A stretch of 45,065 nucleotides of DNA, taken from assembly GCA_030841965.1 (NCBI GenBank), contig JAUUSJ010000012.1:1-45065 (forward strand). The letters run 5' to 3'. The notes under the pieces are model-generated. The model did not search any database. It was not told the origin of the DNA and was given only the letters and a program-made list of their open reading frames with translations. Below are positions 1-7,068 of the stretch, in pieces (within the stretch, counting starts at the first letter, position 1; the number at the start of each line of letters is the position of its first letter). Source of the stretch: Blautia sp. (lineage in GTDB: Bacteria; Bacillota; Clostridia; Lachnospirales; Lachnospiraceae). The translations under genes were made by a program, and so were the position numbers.

Positions 1-135
1 AAGCTAAGTATATCGAAAAACCGCTCCACTCTCTATCGTTTTTAGAGGACATATTGACGGGCTCTCTTCGCTGTGTACTGACAAAACTCTATAAAATTCT
101 TTTTGAATCCTCGCTCTAATTCTGAGAAAAACCTT

Positions 136-1800
136 TTATTTTGGCAATTTGAAGGAACTCTTTAGTGATACGATTCGATTAAACACTGGTTTCTCCTCTG
201 TGGAATCTTTAGAATCCACGCAGAAATATCCGTTGCGAACAAACTGGAAGCTATCCATAGGCTTTGCGTCCTTTAAGCTTGGTTCTAGATAGCATTTTTC
301 CTTAATGGTCAGGGAGTTTGGATTTAAGTTAAGGCTTCCATCCTCATTATAAACGCCCTTCTCCTCATCGACAATATTCTCATACAGACGAACTTCTGCC
401 TCCACAGCAGTAGGAGCATAAACCCAGTGGATCGTTCCCTTTACTTTTCTTCCAGTAAATCCAGAACCGCTTTTTGTCTCAGGGTCATAGGTACAGTGAA
501 TTTCTGTTACATTTCCATCCTCATCTGTAAAATATTCATTGCATTTTACAAAGTAGGCATTCATAAGGCGCACTTCGTTGCCTGGGAAGAGGCGGAAATA
601 TTTCTTTGGAGGCTCAATCATGAAATCTTCTCTCTCAATATAAAGTTCACGACCGAAAGGAACCATTCTCGTTCCAAGTTCTTCGTTTTCTTGATTATTC
701 TTTACCTCGAGATATTCTATCTTATCCTCCTCATAATTCGTAATGACAAGCTTAATTGGGTCTAATACCGCCATAACACGGGACCTTTTCATCTTTAAAT
801 CCTCACGGATACAATACTCAAGCATTCCGTAATCGACGGAGCTTTGTGCCTTAGAAATACCAACTAACTCCATGAATTTCTTGATGGATTCTCTCGTAAA
901 TCCTCTTCTTCTAAGTGCACTCAATGTCACAAGTCTTGGGTCATCCCATCCATCGACAATCCCCTCGTCGACAAGTTTTTTGATATAGCGCTTTCCAGTC
1001 ACGACATTTGTCAAATATAATTTTGCAAACTCAATCTGTCTTGGTGGAACTTCATACTCGAGTTCTCGCACGACCCAGTCATATAAAGGTCTATGGTCTT
1101 CAAATTCAAGAGTACAGATGGAATGGGAAACTCCCTCGATTGCGTCCTCAATTGGATGGGCGAAATCATACATTGGATAGATACACCATTTATCCTTTGT
1201 ATTATGATGCTCAATCTTTGCCACACGGTATAAAATTGGGTCTCTCATATTAATATTAGCAGAAGCCATATCGATTTTTGCGCGGAGAACTTTGGAACCG
1301 TCCTCAAACTCACCATTTTTCATTTTCTCAAATAAATCCAAGTTTTCCTCTATAGAGCGGTCACGGTAAGGGCTATTTTTTCCTGGCTCCTTTAGTGTAC
1401 CTCGGTACTCTCGAATCTGTTCTGGAGATAAGTCACAGACATATGCCTTTCCCTTTTTAATCAGCTTAATCGCAGCCTCATACATCTGGTCAAAATAATC
1501 GGATGCGAAAAATAAATTTTCTCCAAAATCAGCTCCTAGCCATTTTACATCTTCCAAAATCGAATCGACATACTCTGTTTTTTCTTTTGTTGGGTTTGTA
1601 TCGTCAAACCGAAGATGGAAGGTTCCATTATATTTTTGAGATAATCCATAGTTTAATAAGATAGATTTTGCATGTCCAATATGCAAGTATCCATTTGGCT
1701 CAGGTGGAAATCTAGTAACAACCTGAGTATATTTCCCCTCTGCCAAATCCTCATCGATAAATTGTTCAATAAAGTTCTTTGAAGTATTTTCTTTTTCCAT
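136..1800 (-). CDS. glnS: Glutaminyl-tRNA synthetase
   Basis: Class I aminoacyl-tRNA synthetase that charges tRNA-Gln in the cytoplasm. The 554-residue protein has FPPEPNGYLHIGH (HIGH at 40-43), the FDDTNP segment near 65-70 and the GlnRS-type region WDDPR/LRRRGF near 285-300, followed by the beta-barrel anticodon-binding part. The start at 1800 is chosen because AGGAGG lies 9 bases upstream; an in-frame ATG 36 bases further out has no ribosome binding site. The KMSKS-equivalent loop reads VVTGKR (266-271) rather than the usual VMSKR. It is transcribed alone from the promoter at 1950-1978. The family is clear; the loop variant is discussed in the findings. Confidence 0.96.
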   Translation of the reverse strand: MEKENTSKNFIEQFIDEDLAEGKYTQVVTRFPPEPNGYLHIGHAKSILLNYGLSQKYNGTFHLRFDDTNPTKEKTEYVDSILEDVKWLGADFGENLFFASDYFDQMYEAAIKLIKKGKAYVCDLSPEQIREYRGTLKEPGKNSPYRDRSIEENLDLFEKMKNGEFEDGSKVLRAKIDMASANINMRDPILYRVAKIEHHNTKDKWCIYPMYDFAHPIEDAIEGVSHSICTLEFEDHRPLYDWVVRELEYEVPPRQIEFAKLYLTNVVTGKRYIKKLVDEGIVDGWDDPRLVTLSALRRRGFTRESIKKFMELVGISKAQSSVDYGMLEYCIREDLKMKRSRVMAVLDPIKLVITNYEEDKIEYLEVKNNQENEELGTRMVPFGRELYIEREDFMIEPPKKYFRLFPGNEVRLMNAYFVKCNEYFTDEDGNVTEIHCTYDPETKSGSGFTGRKVKGTIHWVYAPTAVEAEVRLYENIVDEEKGVYNEDGSLNLNPNSLTIKEKCYLEPSLKDAKPMDSFQFVRNGYFCVDSKDSTEEKPVFNRIVSLKSSFKLPK

Positions 1801-1949
1801 ACTGTCTTTTCCTCCTAATCTATACCAATTCTTCATAGAAATATTTTGATTCTCTTGAGTACTCCTCTTATTCTAGATTTTTATCTGAATTTTCAAAAAA
1901 ATACAGTAAATATCCATATTTCTTTGCTTTCTCAAAACTTTTCTTTCCT

Positions 1950-1978
1950 ATCATAGCATATAATAAGTTTTACAGCAA
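1950..1978 (-). promoter_or_regulatory. Candidate sigma-A promoter of glnS
   Basis: Read leftward, a -35 TTGCTG is followed after 17 bases by TATGAT, with an upstream TGC that makes an extended -10. It lies about 150 bases before the glnS start, leaving an AT-rich leader in which I see no riboswitch. Confidence 0.5.
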
Positions 1979-2011
1979 TGAAAAAATATATTTATCTTCA
2001 CAATCGTCTCT

Positions 2012-2998
2012 TTATTTTTTATATACTTTCACAGTCTTATACTGAACACCATACTTATTCGTATCGGAATGTTTCTCAAAATATATGTCAATCCAGTTTC
2101 CTTTTACGGAACCTCCTGTATCCTCCGCTATGTAAATCTTGCCATCAATTTCTACTTTTGTTCCAAGTGGGATGACATTTTTATCTACTGCGATTGTTCT
2201 GCCCTCTTTTGGCATCTTTCCGGAAGCGGTCGGTCCGCCTGCCCAAGAGCCACAACAAGCCCGGCAGTTACAATAGGCAGTTGTCTTCACTCGAAGTGTT
2301 GTATAATTTTTTTGGCTAGTTGTCTTTTTCTTTGCTGTTGTAGTAGTTGTTTTCTTTGCTGTCGTTGCAATAGGCTTTGCTTTTACCGTCACTTTACATA
2401 CAGCAGATTTATACGTTTTTTTCAGCTTCGCCGTGATAGTGGCAGTTCCTGCTTTTTTTGCTTTCACTCTTCCCTTTGCATCAATGCTTGCGACCGAGGA
2501 ATTAGAGCTTGAAAATGTCACCCAAGATGGGTCTGTACTTGTCTGGTCAACACGGCAAATATCAACGCTTATCGCTTCCGTCTCACCAGCGGTAAGTGTC
2601 ATATTGGCATGACTTAGCTCTAGGCTATTTTTTATATTGTAGATAGTAAATACACATTGCACCTTTTTATTCGTGCCTTTTAACTTACCAGTGATAACCG
2701 CTTTTCCCTTTTTTACACCTTTTACTACACCATTACTAGATACGGTGGCAATCTTTTTATTGTTACTAGACCATGTAAGTTTGGATGCAGAAATCTTTTT
2801 TCCGTTATTATCTGTGACAATAAGCTCAAACTTCTTGCCCGGTCTTAAATTTTTCTTAGTTCTATTTAACTGGATGCTTGTTATCTTCGTAGCTGCCTCC
2901 ACCTGCATCGGGGGAAGCAACACTCCCTGTGCCACTCCTCCTACTGTCATGGCGGACATCGCCATCATAATAAGTCCTTTTTTGATTATATGTATCAT
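2012..2998 (-). CDS. Secreted Ig-like (BIG2) and 3D-domain protein
   Basis: Predicted exported wall-associated protein of 328 residues. A signal peptide (about 1-36, cleavage near VEAA) is followed by two BIG2-like repeats (about 37-125 and 125-205, each ending in the typical VSSNG/IDAKGRVKAKKAGTATIT pattern). A Thr/Lys-rich linker (about 207-232) and a C-terminal 3D domain (about 238-326) complete it. The 3D domain shows TASGKMP, AVDKNVIPLGTKV and EDTGG-IKG-type residues with the conserved aspartates, as in Rpf/YocH-type murein-active proteins. The start has AAAGGAGAG six bases upstream. Transcription is from the promoter at 3081-3109 through a hairpin leader. Its substrate is inferred to be peptidoglycan; no catalytic assay can be inferred from sequence. 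Confidence 0.88.
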   Translation of the reverse strand: MIHIIKKGLIMMAMSAMTVGGVAQGVLLPPMQVEAATKITSIQLNRTKKNLRPGKKFELIVTDNNGKKISASKLTWSSNNKKIATVSSNGVVKGVKKGKAVITGKLKGTNKKVQCVFTIYNIKNSLELSHANMTLTAGETEAISVDICRVDQTSTDPSWVTFSSSNSSVASIDAKGRVKAKKAGTATITAKLKKTYKSAVCKVTVKAKPIATTAKKTTTTTAKKKTTSQKNYTTLRVKTTAYCNCRACCGSWAGGPTASGKMPKEGRTIAVDKNVIPLGTKVEIDGKIYIAEDTGGSVKGNWIDIYFEKHSDTNKYGVQYKTVKVYKK

Positions 2999-3028
2999 AA
3001 AAACTCTCCTTTAAATATACTCCTCCTT

Positions 3029-3060
3029 ATAGCGAACGGATATATCCGATACCTCGCTAT
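3029..3060 (-). promoter_or_regulatory. Hairpin in the 5' leader of the 3D-domain gene
   Basis: ATAGCGA and TCGCTAT form outer arms around an inner CGGAT/ATCCG stem. On the transcript this is a two-tier hairpin about 30 bases before the start codon and directly upstream of a second AGGAGG-like stretch. It may be an RNA control element or an operator; no known riboswitch class is recognised. Confidence 0.4.
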
Positions 3061-3080
3061 CTCCCCTCATTTATGAATTG

Positions 3081-3109
3081 ATTATAACATAGTTTTCTTT
3101 ATTTGTTAA
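3081..3109 (-). promoter_or_regulatory. Sigma-A promoter of the 3D-domain gene
   Basis: A leftward -35 TTAACA and a perfect -10 TATAAT are separated by exactly 17 bases, about 80 bases upstream of the coding start. The match is strong. Confidence 0.75.
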
Positions 3110-3220
3110 TACTTTTTTAATATTTTTTAATATTTTTTAAAATAATTGTAATTTTTAGGATGTTTTTATGAAATATATACAACTTATTTGCCTCTTTTTT
3201 GCCCCTTTTTTTGGCAGGAC

Positions 3221-3258
3221 GCAAAAAAACCCTGTATTCATCACAAATACAGGGTTTT
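3221..3258 (-). terminator. Original chromosomal tRNA-Thr terminator
   Basis: An 11-bp perfect stem (AACCCTGTATT with its complement, 7-base loop) is followed, leftward, by seven T. It lies just beyond the displaced tRNA 3' end, so before integration it would have terminated the tRNA-Thr transcript. Confidence 0.8.
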
Positions 3259-3305
3259 CTCTAAGCTGCCTAGGGGACTTGAACCCCCGACCTCCGCCTT
3301 ACCAA
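3253..3305. repeat. attL: 53-bp tRNA-Thr 3'-end direct repeat
   Basis: This is identical over 53 bp to 16006-16058. It contains the T arm, acceptor 3' side and part of the anticodon arm of tRNA-Thr but no 5' half, so it is a displaced gene fragment and not a functional tRNA. It marks the left junction of the integrated element. Confidence 0.92.
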
Positions 3306-3433
3306 ATTTCAAAAGTACGTTTTTTTTATAAATATATCTTTTCGTATTGTATTTTAACGTAGTTTTTTCCTTATAAAAAGCGTTTTTCTCTTTTTCTAAC
3401 TTTTGTATTTTTTCACACGTTTTTTTTACTTTT

Positions 3434-3454
3434 GTTAGTCAAATGTTAGTCAAA
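3434..3454 (+). repeat. Left arm-type integrase site (tandem 11-mers)
   Basis: Two adjacent copies of gttagtcaaa(t) form a 21-bp sequence identical to 15917-15937 and in the same orientation. It sits 128 bp inside attL. Tyrosine integrases of this size bind short direct repeats flanking the core, so this is a candidate arm site. Confidence 0.65.
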
Positions 3455-3524
3455 AATATCCTTCTATTCCTACCTTGTAACTCTTAAATCATAACAAAAA
3501 ATCAAAATATTTTTCATTAAAGCT

Positions 3525-3731
3525 TTAGTTTTTTTCTCCATCTTTTAAATCCGTCATCCTTATCAGCTCTGGCACTTTCACTTTTCCATCCAATGCCCTT
3601 TTATATTGCTCTAATACCTGCATATGGATATTTTTATCTTCCTCCGTCATATCTTGCGTTAGTTGCCATTCAAGAGCTTGTATTGATTTTTGGATTCTTT
3701 TTATATCTTTTGGTATATCTGGATATAACAT
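3525..3731 (-). CDS. Small hypothetical protein, element-borne
   Basis: This 68-residue acidic, largely helical protein starts with MLYPDIPKDIKRIQKS and has a charged, amphipathic helical middle (about 10-50). I recognise no domain. AGAGGA lies about 11 bases upstream of the ATG, a slightly long spacing. It is the last gene of the leftward run 4434-3525 and lies 51 bp after the third small paralogue, so it is probably co-transcribed with the small-protein cluster. Confidence 0.5.
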   Translation of the reverse strand: MLYPDIPKDIKRIQKSIQALEWQLTQDMTEEDKNIHMQVLEQYKRALDGKVKVPELIRMTDLKDGEKN

Positions 3732-3782
3732 CTTATCTCATTCCTCTTCCATGAAGAACAACCAATATATTTACCTGCACAG

Positions 3783-3905
3783 CTATTTTTCTTGTAACGG
3801 CTCTTCTTTTAAATATAAATATTCTAATAATCTATATACACATTTCAATATCTGCTCGTTACTTGTTTTATTAAGTAAATCAATAATCAGCTTTTTGTAA
3901 TCCAT
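3783..3905 (-). CDS. Small tandem paralogue C (40 aa)
   Basis: The product begins MDYKKLIIDLLNKTSNEQIL and continues with a helical, hydrophobic half (CVYRLLEYLYL). It shares the pattern [MN/MD]YKK-x-I-I-x-x-[IVL]-x-K-x-x-N-E-x-x-L-x-x-[IV][YF] with the two genes upstream. The ATG directly follows the TAA of the previous gene (TAAATG), and the end of that gene supplies the GGAAAA-rich ribosome binding site, so translation is probably coupled. Function is unknown; the length suits a regulator or phage-interaction peptide rather than an enzyme. Confidence 0.6.
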   Translation of the reverse strand: MDYKKLIIDLLNKTSNEQILKCVYRLLEYLYLKEEPLQEK

Positions 3906-4022
3906 TTACTTTTTTCCTTTCTCTTTTTCAAACATGACTTTTACAAAATAAAAAATATTTTGCAAGTAATCCTCATTTTCCATTTTTTCAATCATCTCGA
4001 TAATCATTTTTTTATAATCCAT
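3906..4022 (-). CDS. Small tandem paralogue B (38 aa)
   Basis: The product begins MDYKKMIIEMIEKMENEDYL and ends in a Lys-rich tail. It is the middle member of three adjacent paralogues. Its ATG abuts the TAA of paralogue A, with GAGAGGAG just upstream as ribosome binding site. Two predicted helices separated by an N-E-[DQ] turn fit all three copies. No known domain is recognised. Confidence 0.62.
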   Translation of the reverse strand: MDYKKMIIEMIEKMENEDYLQNIFYFVKVMFEKEKGKK

Positions 4023-4148
4023 TTATTTTTCTCCTCTCTCTTTTTTATCTTTTTCATAAGGAACTGACACAAAATCATATATCTTTTTTAAATAGTCCTC
4101 ATTTTGAATTTTCTCAACCATGTTCATAATCTCTTTCTTATAATTCAT
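4023..4148 (-). CDS. Small tandem paralogue A (41 aa)
   Basis: The product begins MNYKKEIMNMVEKIQNEDYL and ends with a Lys/Glu-rich tail. The ATG overlaps the end of the preceding 98-residue gene by 11 bases, with GGGAG three bases upstream. It resembles paralogues B and C at about half of the aligned positions, which suggests local duplication followed by divergence. Function is unknown. Confidence 0.6.
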   Translation of the reverse strand: MNYKKEIMNMVEKIQNEDYLKKIYDFVSVPYEKDKKERGEK

Positions 4149-4434
4149 ATTCTCCCATCCTTTCTCGCAATTCACATACTTTATTCCCTATCTTACCTAG
4201 ATAATCTAAAGCAATATGTGCCAATATATTCATCCTTGTCATATCACGAGCAAATAATAGTGTCTCTTCTTGGGTCTTTGGTATCCTAGCCGTCAAATCT
4301 CCTATCTCAGAAATAATGAATTCCGTCTTTTCTAAGTCATTCTCCACTAATTCTAATTCTGTCAAAATATTTATCATCACCTCCTGCTGTCCTTTGATTA
4401 CCTCGCTTGCCAATGTCCTACTCTCTTCTCTCAT
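4138..4434 (-). CDS. Hypothetical helical protein (98 aa)
   Basis: The start at 4434 is preferred because GGAAGAGG lies seven bases upstream; an upstream in-frame ATG at 4482 has no ribosome binding site. The product (MREESRTLASEVIKGQQ...) is acidic and almost entirely helical, with a heptad-like middle (about 12-45) that could form a coiled coil. It is first in a leftward cluster with the three tiny paralogues and lies just downstream of four GTACA dyads, which may control it. No domain is recognised. Confidence 0.6.
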   Translation of the reverse strand: MREESRTLASEVIKGQQEVMINILTELELVENDLEKTEFIISEIGDLTARIPKTQEETLLFARDMTRMNILAHIALDYLGKIGNKVCELRERMGEYEL

Positions 4435-4551
4435 ATCTTTACCTCTTCCTTTCTTTTTTTGGCTTCCTCTTATATACTCCACATAAACCGTTACAAAACC
4501 ATTTAAGGCGTGCCTTTTTATATACTGGTATGGTGAATTACTTTAATTCTG

Positions 4552-4685
4552 GTACAATTTTGTATCTAGTAAAACACTTACTATAATCCTCGTACAAATC
4601 TGTACCAGTGTGAAACGTATTTTCTTTACTATTTTCTTGGAACTATGTACAAATCTGTATCCGTATACTTGTACAATTCTGTATC
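4552..4685. repeat. Four GTACA-N4-TGTAY dyads (iteron- or operator-like)
   Basis: Copies start at 4552, 4592, 4647 and 4671 and follow gtacaaNtctgtatc; the second has perfect GTACA/TGTAC arms. All have the same orientation. They fill the gap between the replication-initiator-like gene (ends 4703) and the 98-residue gene (starts 4434). They could be iterons of a plasmid-type origin or operators of a leftward promoter. Confidence 0.7.
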
Positions 4686-4702
4686 AGCCAAAACAACTTG
4701 AC

Positions 4703-5086
4703 TTATTTTATTTCTTGCCATTTGGCTGACAATCGGTAAATATTTTTTGTCCGACTAAAACGACCATTTTCTATGATTTCAATAAATCCATTATCAATTA
4801 ATAATTGTCTATCTTTGCGGAACTGTGACATATTCGTATATAATTTATATGTCTGTGTTATCATCGCAGTATTAAAATAAAAATCCTCTGGTGGATGTCC
4901 TTCTATTGTATTTGCTCCATAAAGTTGCAATTTCATATAAAGATACAACACTTTTGCATTATTGGATAAATTCTCCCAAGCCTTAGACTTTATCATCGAC
5001 AAATAAATATTAGCTGATAAATTATCACCTCTACTCTCAAATGGTCGTGGTTGATATTTCCTTGCTCGCCTGCCTATATCAATCAC
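4703..5086 (-). CDS. Winged-helix replication-initiator-like protein
   Basis: This 127-residue protein contains SANIYLSMIKSKAWENLSNNAKVLYLYMKL-type sequence (about 24-55), a segment I associate with helix-turn-helix proteins of plasmid and phage replication or regulation. An FYFNTAMITQTYKLYTNMSQFRKDR region (about 69-93) would be the recognition helix, followed by a beta-wing (GFIEIIENGRFSRTKNIYRL). It starts at GTG with AAAGGATTGAG upstream. It is transcribed leftward from the extended -10 at 5132-5137 and is followed by four dyad repeats that it could bind. Assignment as initiator rather than repressor is inference. Confidence 0.5.
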   Translation of the reverse strand: MIDIGRRARKYQPRPFESRGDNLSANIYLSMIKSKAWENLSNNAKVLYLYMKLQLYGANTIEGHPPEDFYFNTAMITQTYKLYTNMSQFRKDRQLLIDNGFIEIIENGRFSRTKNIYRLSAKWQEIK

Positions 5087-5131
5087 CTCAATCCTTTTGG
5101 TTTTATCTAATTCCTAAAGTAGATTAAGTTT

Positions 5132-5248
5132 ATTATAGCATATGGGTACACATATATCTATTGACGTTTTAGATGAATATGTGGGTACACATACATTCTA
5201 TTTTTAGGTATTTTGCATATGGACACACATATTGACATGTGTTATAAT
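5132..5248. promoter_or_regulatory. Divergent promoters with three operator dyads
   Basis: Three related sites lie at 5138-5155, 5178-5193 and 5215-5232, on a core ATRTGGGTACACATAY; the middle one is a perfect dyad (TATGTG-GGTA-CACATA). Site 1 overlaps a leftward extended -10 (TGC-TATAAT, -10 at 5132-5137). Site 3 overlaps the -35 (TGGACA, 5220-5225) of a rightward promoter with TATAAT at 5243-5248 after 17 bases. The ribbon-helix-helix protein encoded at 5320 is the obvious candidate ligand. Confidence 0.7.
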
Positions 5249-5319
5249 ATCAATATAAAATGGAGAAGGAGACTCTTTATTTTCCCCTTCCCATAATTTT
5301 AGGAGAAAGAAGGTGTAAT

Positions 5320-5556
5320 ATGTCAGACAAAAAGAAAAGCTATTATACAGGCCAAACAGATGCAAGACGAAGAGCTAGTGCAAAATACCTCAAAGAATCT
5401 GTCGAAGATGTGCGAATCAGAGTACCTAAAGGGCAAAAAGCTATCATCAAAAAACATTCCGAAGAAATGGGGGAAAGCATGAACGCTTTTGTCATTAGAG
5501 CAATAGATGAAACAATGGAAAGAGATGTAGAAAGAGAGGTTGTTAAGAATGAGTAA
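5320..5556 (+). CDS. Ribbon-helix-helix (Arc/CopG-like) regulator
   Basis: This is a 78-residue DNA-binding protein. The short strand VRIRVPKG (about 32-39) and the following two helices (QKAIIKKHSEEMGESMNAFV...) match the ribbon-helix-helix fold used by antitoxins and copy-control repressors. The start at 5320 has AAGGTG six bases upstream; an earlier ATG at 5260 lacks one and lies only a few bases after the predicted transcription start. The end overlaps the next gene by eight bases (ATGAGTAA), so the operon is translationally coupled. It probably autoregulates through the three dyads upstream. Confidence 0.8.
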   Translation: MSDKKKSYYTGQTDARRRASAKYLKESVEDVRIRVPKGQKAIIKKHSEEMGESMNAFVIRAIDETMERDVEREVVKNE

Positions 5557-5782
5557 TAAAGAAAAAGCATTACAGTTAATAGACGAGATACCAGAAAGCA
5601 AATTAGTTTTTGTTATTGATATGTTGAATAGTGTCAAGGGGCTGCTCATGGAGGAAGTTGAGCCAGATGAATGGGATTTAGAAATGATTGCAGAAGCAAA
5701 AAAAGAAAATGACGGTACAAAAATATCATTTGACGAATTATTAAAAAAGGAAGGCTTGACATATGCAGATTTACAAGATTGA
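5549..5782 (+). CDS. Antitoxin of the RelE pair
   Basis: This 77-residue acidic protein (MSNKEKALQLIDEIPESKL...) has an N-terminal helical part and a charged C-terminal tail (KISFDELLKKEGLTYADLQD) of the type that wraps RelE-family toxins. The ATG at 5549 is used, since the extension to 5540 would need TTG. The gene overlaps both neighbours, by 8 and 20 bases, the usual arrangement for a toxin-antitoxin operon. Family membership is based on length, context and the toxin next door rather than on a signature motif. Confidence 0.7.
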   Translation: MSNKEKALQLIDEIPESKLVFVIDMLNSVKGLLMEEVEPDEWDLEMIAEAKKENDGTKISFDELLKKEGLTYADLQD

Positions 5783-6017
5783 ATTTGAAAAGGCGGCACA
5801 GAAATTTCTTAATAAACAAGATAAAACTCAACGGCTTAGATTATATAAAGCAATCTATAAACTGCCAAACGGAACGGACATAAAGAAAATGAAAGGATAT
5901 AATTTATACCGTTTGCGTGTCGGCGATTGCAGAATACTATATAGTATTGATGAGGTTGTAAAAATTATCACGATAGAAAATATAGATAATCGTGGAGATG
6001 TATATAAAAGATTATAA
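5763..6017 (+). CDS. relE: RelE/ParE-superfamily toxin
   Basis: This 84-residue protein is basic and ends IKKMKGYN-LYRLRVGDCRILYSID...IIT-IENIDNRGDVYKRL, the core of RelE-like ribosome-dependent mRNA interferases. Catalytic-type basic residues (K58/K60, R67, R69, R74) and the terminal NRGDVY motif are present. The length is normal for the family and the frame is intact, so it is probably active. It is translated from inside the antitoxin gene (20-base overlap), which keeps toxin output dependent on antitoxin translation. Confidence 0.87.
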   Translation: MQIYKIEFEKAAQKFLNKQDKTQRLRLYKAIYKLPNGTDIKKMKGYNLYRLRVGDCRILYSIDEVVKIITIENIDNRGDVYKRL

Positions 6018-6059
6018 TCACAAACAATCCAGACTTTTATATTGAAAGGACGTGTTATC

Positions 6060-6605
6060 ATGCCGTTACCAAAAAACAGAACTTATACCATTGAAGATAT
6101 TTATTCCCTTCCAGAAGATAAAAGAGCAGAGCTAATAGATGGCAGAATCTACTATATGGCTCCACCAAACACAAGACATCAACGACTATCCATGCACTTA
6201 TCCGCCCAAATCTTAAACCATATACAAAAAAATAACGGTTCCTGCGAGGTTTTTCCTGCCCCTTTCGCTGTATACTTGGACGAATCCTCTAATACTTACG
6301 TAGAACCAGATATATCAGTTATTTGTGACCCTAATAAGATAAATGATAGAGGCTGTAAAGGTGCTCCAGACTGGATTATTGAAATTGTCTCGCCTAGTAG
6401 CCGAAGAATGGATTATTATACGAAACTCTTTAAATATCGTATGACAGGAGTTCGTGAATATTGGATTGTAGACCCTGATAAAAATAGAATTCTTATATAT
6501 AATTTTGAAACAGAGGATACTGGTGATTATACTTTCTCTGATTCTGTCAAAGCTGGGATATATGAAGATTTATATATCGACTTCTCGCAACTTAATTTAA
6601 GCTAA
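6060..6605 (+). CDS. Uma2-family (DUF820) nuclease-fold protein
   Basis: This 181-residue protein of the PD-(D/E)XK-like Uma2 family contains ELIDGRIYYMAPP (about 25-37), VEPDISVICDP (about 80-90), APDWIIEIVSPSS (about 100-113) and the Y-x-K-LFKYRMTGVREYWIVDP segment (about 119-140). The ATG at 6060 is chosen over a TTG 18 bases earlier; AAAGGA lies about 10 bases before it. It follows relE by 42 bases and precedes a terminator, so it is the fourth gene of the operon. Uma2 proteins are abundant in cyanobacteria and occur sporadically on mobile elements; their substrate is not established. Confidence 0.82.
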   Translation: MPLPKNRTYTIEDIYSLPEDKRAELIDGRIYYMAPPNTRHQRLSMHLSAQILNHIQKNNGSCEVFPAPFAVYLDESSNTYVEPDISVICDPNKINDRGCKGAPDWIIEIVSPSSRRMDYYTKLFKYRMTGVREYWIVDPDKNRILIYNFETEDTGDYTFSDSVKAGIYEDLYIDFSQLNLS

Positions 6606-6764
6606 ATATCACTTTTCCCAAAAACAAAGAGGATACGTCAAAATTTGACGCAATAGAAACAAGATAAATATTTTTCTAAGCACTATATATTGTATCTTTA
6701 TATCATTTATAGCACAATATATACGGATTGAATTTTTGAACATTTTAATAATGTCATGTATGGT

Positions 6765-6797
6765 AACCGTTGCCTTTTATGGTAGCGGTTATTTTTT
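6765..6797 (+). terminator. Terminator of the RHH-relE-uma2 operon
   Basis: A 10-bp stem (AACCGTTGCC with GGTAGCGGTT, two G-U pairs, 6-base loop) is followed by ATTTTTT. It lies 160 bp after the uma2 stop. The rest of 6606-7118 holds a short palindrome (cgtcaaa/tttgacg, 6637-6651), a copy of the CCGTTACAA motif at 6829 and a small GTTGC/GCAAC hairpin near 6940, but no gene that I can support. Confidence 0.75.
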
Positions 6798-6992
6798 ATG
6801 GAATACAGATGGTTGAGAATACAAGAAACCGTTACAAGAAAAGAAGATTCTTTAAAAATTAATTTGGCAGCAGAATAGAATATGTTTTATAGGACTCATT
6901 CAGCAGATGCCTTTTTTGGGAATCTGTTAGATATAAGGTGTTGCCATTTTAGCAACATTTTCTTAGTAAAAAAATAGGAGATAAAATAATAC

Positions 6993-7021
6993 TTGTAGAG
7001 AAAGAAGTTAAATGATATAGT
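6993..7021 (+). promoter_or_regulatory. Candidate promoter of the small toxin locus
   Basis: A -10 TATAGT (7016-7021) lies 17 bases after a weak -35 TTGTAG (6993-6998). It would start a transcript near 7028, so the leader would include the GGCGACT segment at 7044-7050. Confidence 0.4.
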
Positions 7022-7068
7022 TATACAGGGATGCACTAAGCAAGGCGACTGCCCTCTTTTTTTATTAT

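Noticed and set aside
3253..3305. Apparent tRNA-Thr at the left junction
   Set aside because: Only the 3' part is present; the 5' acceptor strand and D arm are missing. It is the attL duplicate.
4552..5232. Possible CRISPR array from the evenly spaced repeats
   Set aside because: The repeats are two unrelated 15-18-bp dyad families with intervals of 24-55 bp, no conserved spacer length and no cas genes; operator or iteron function fits better.
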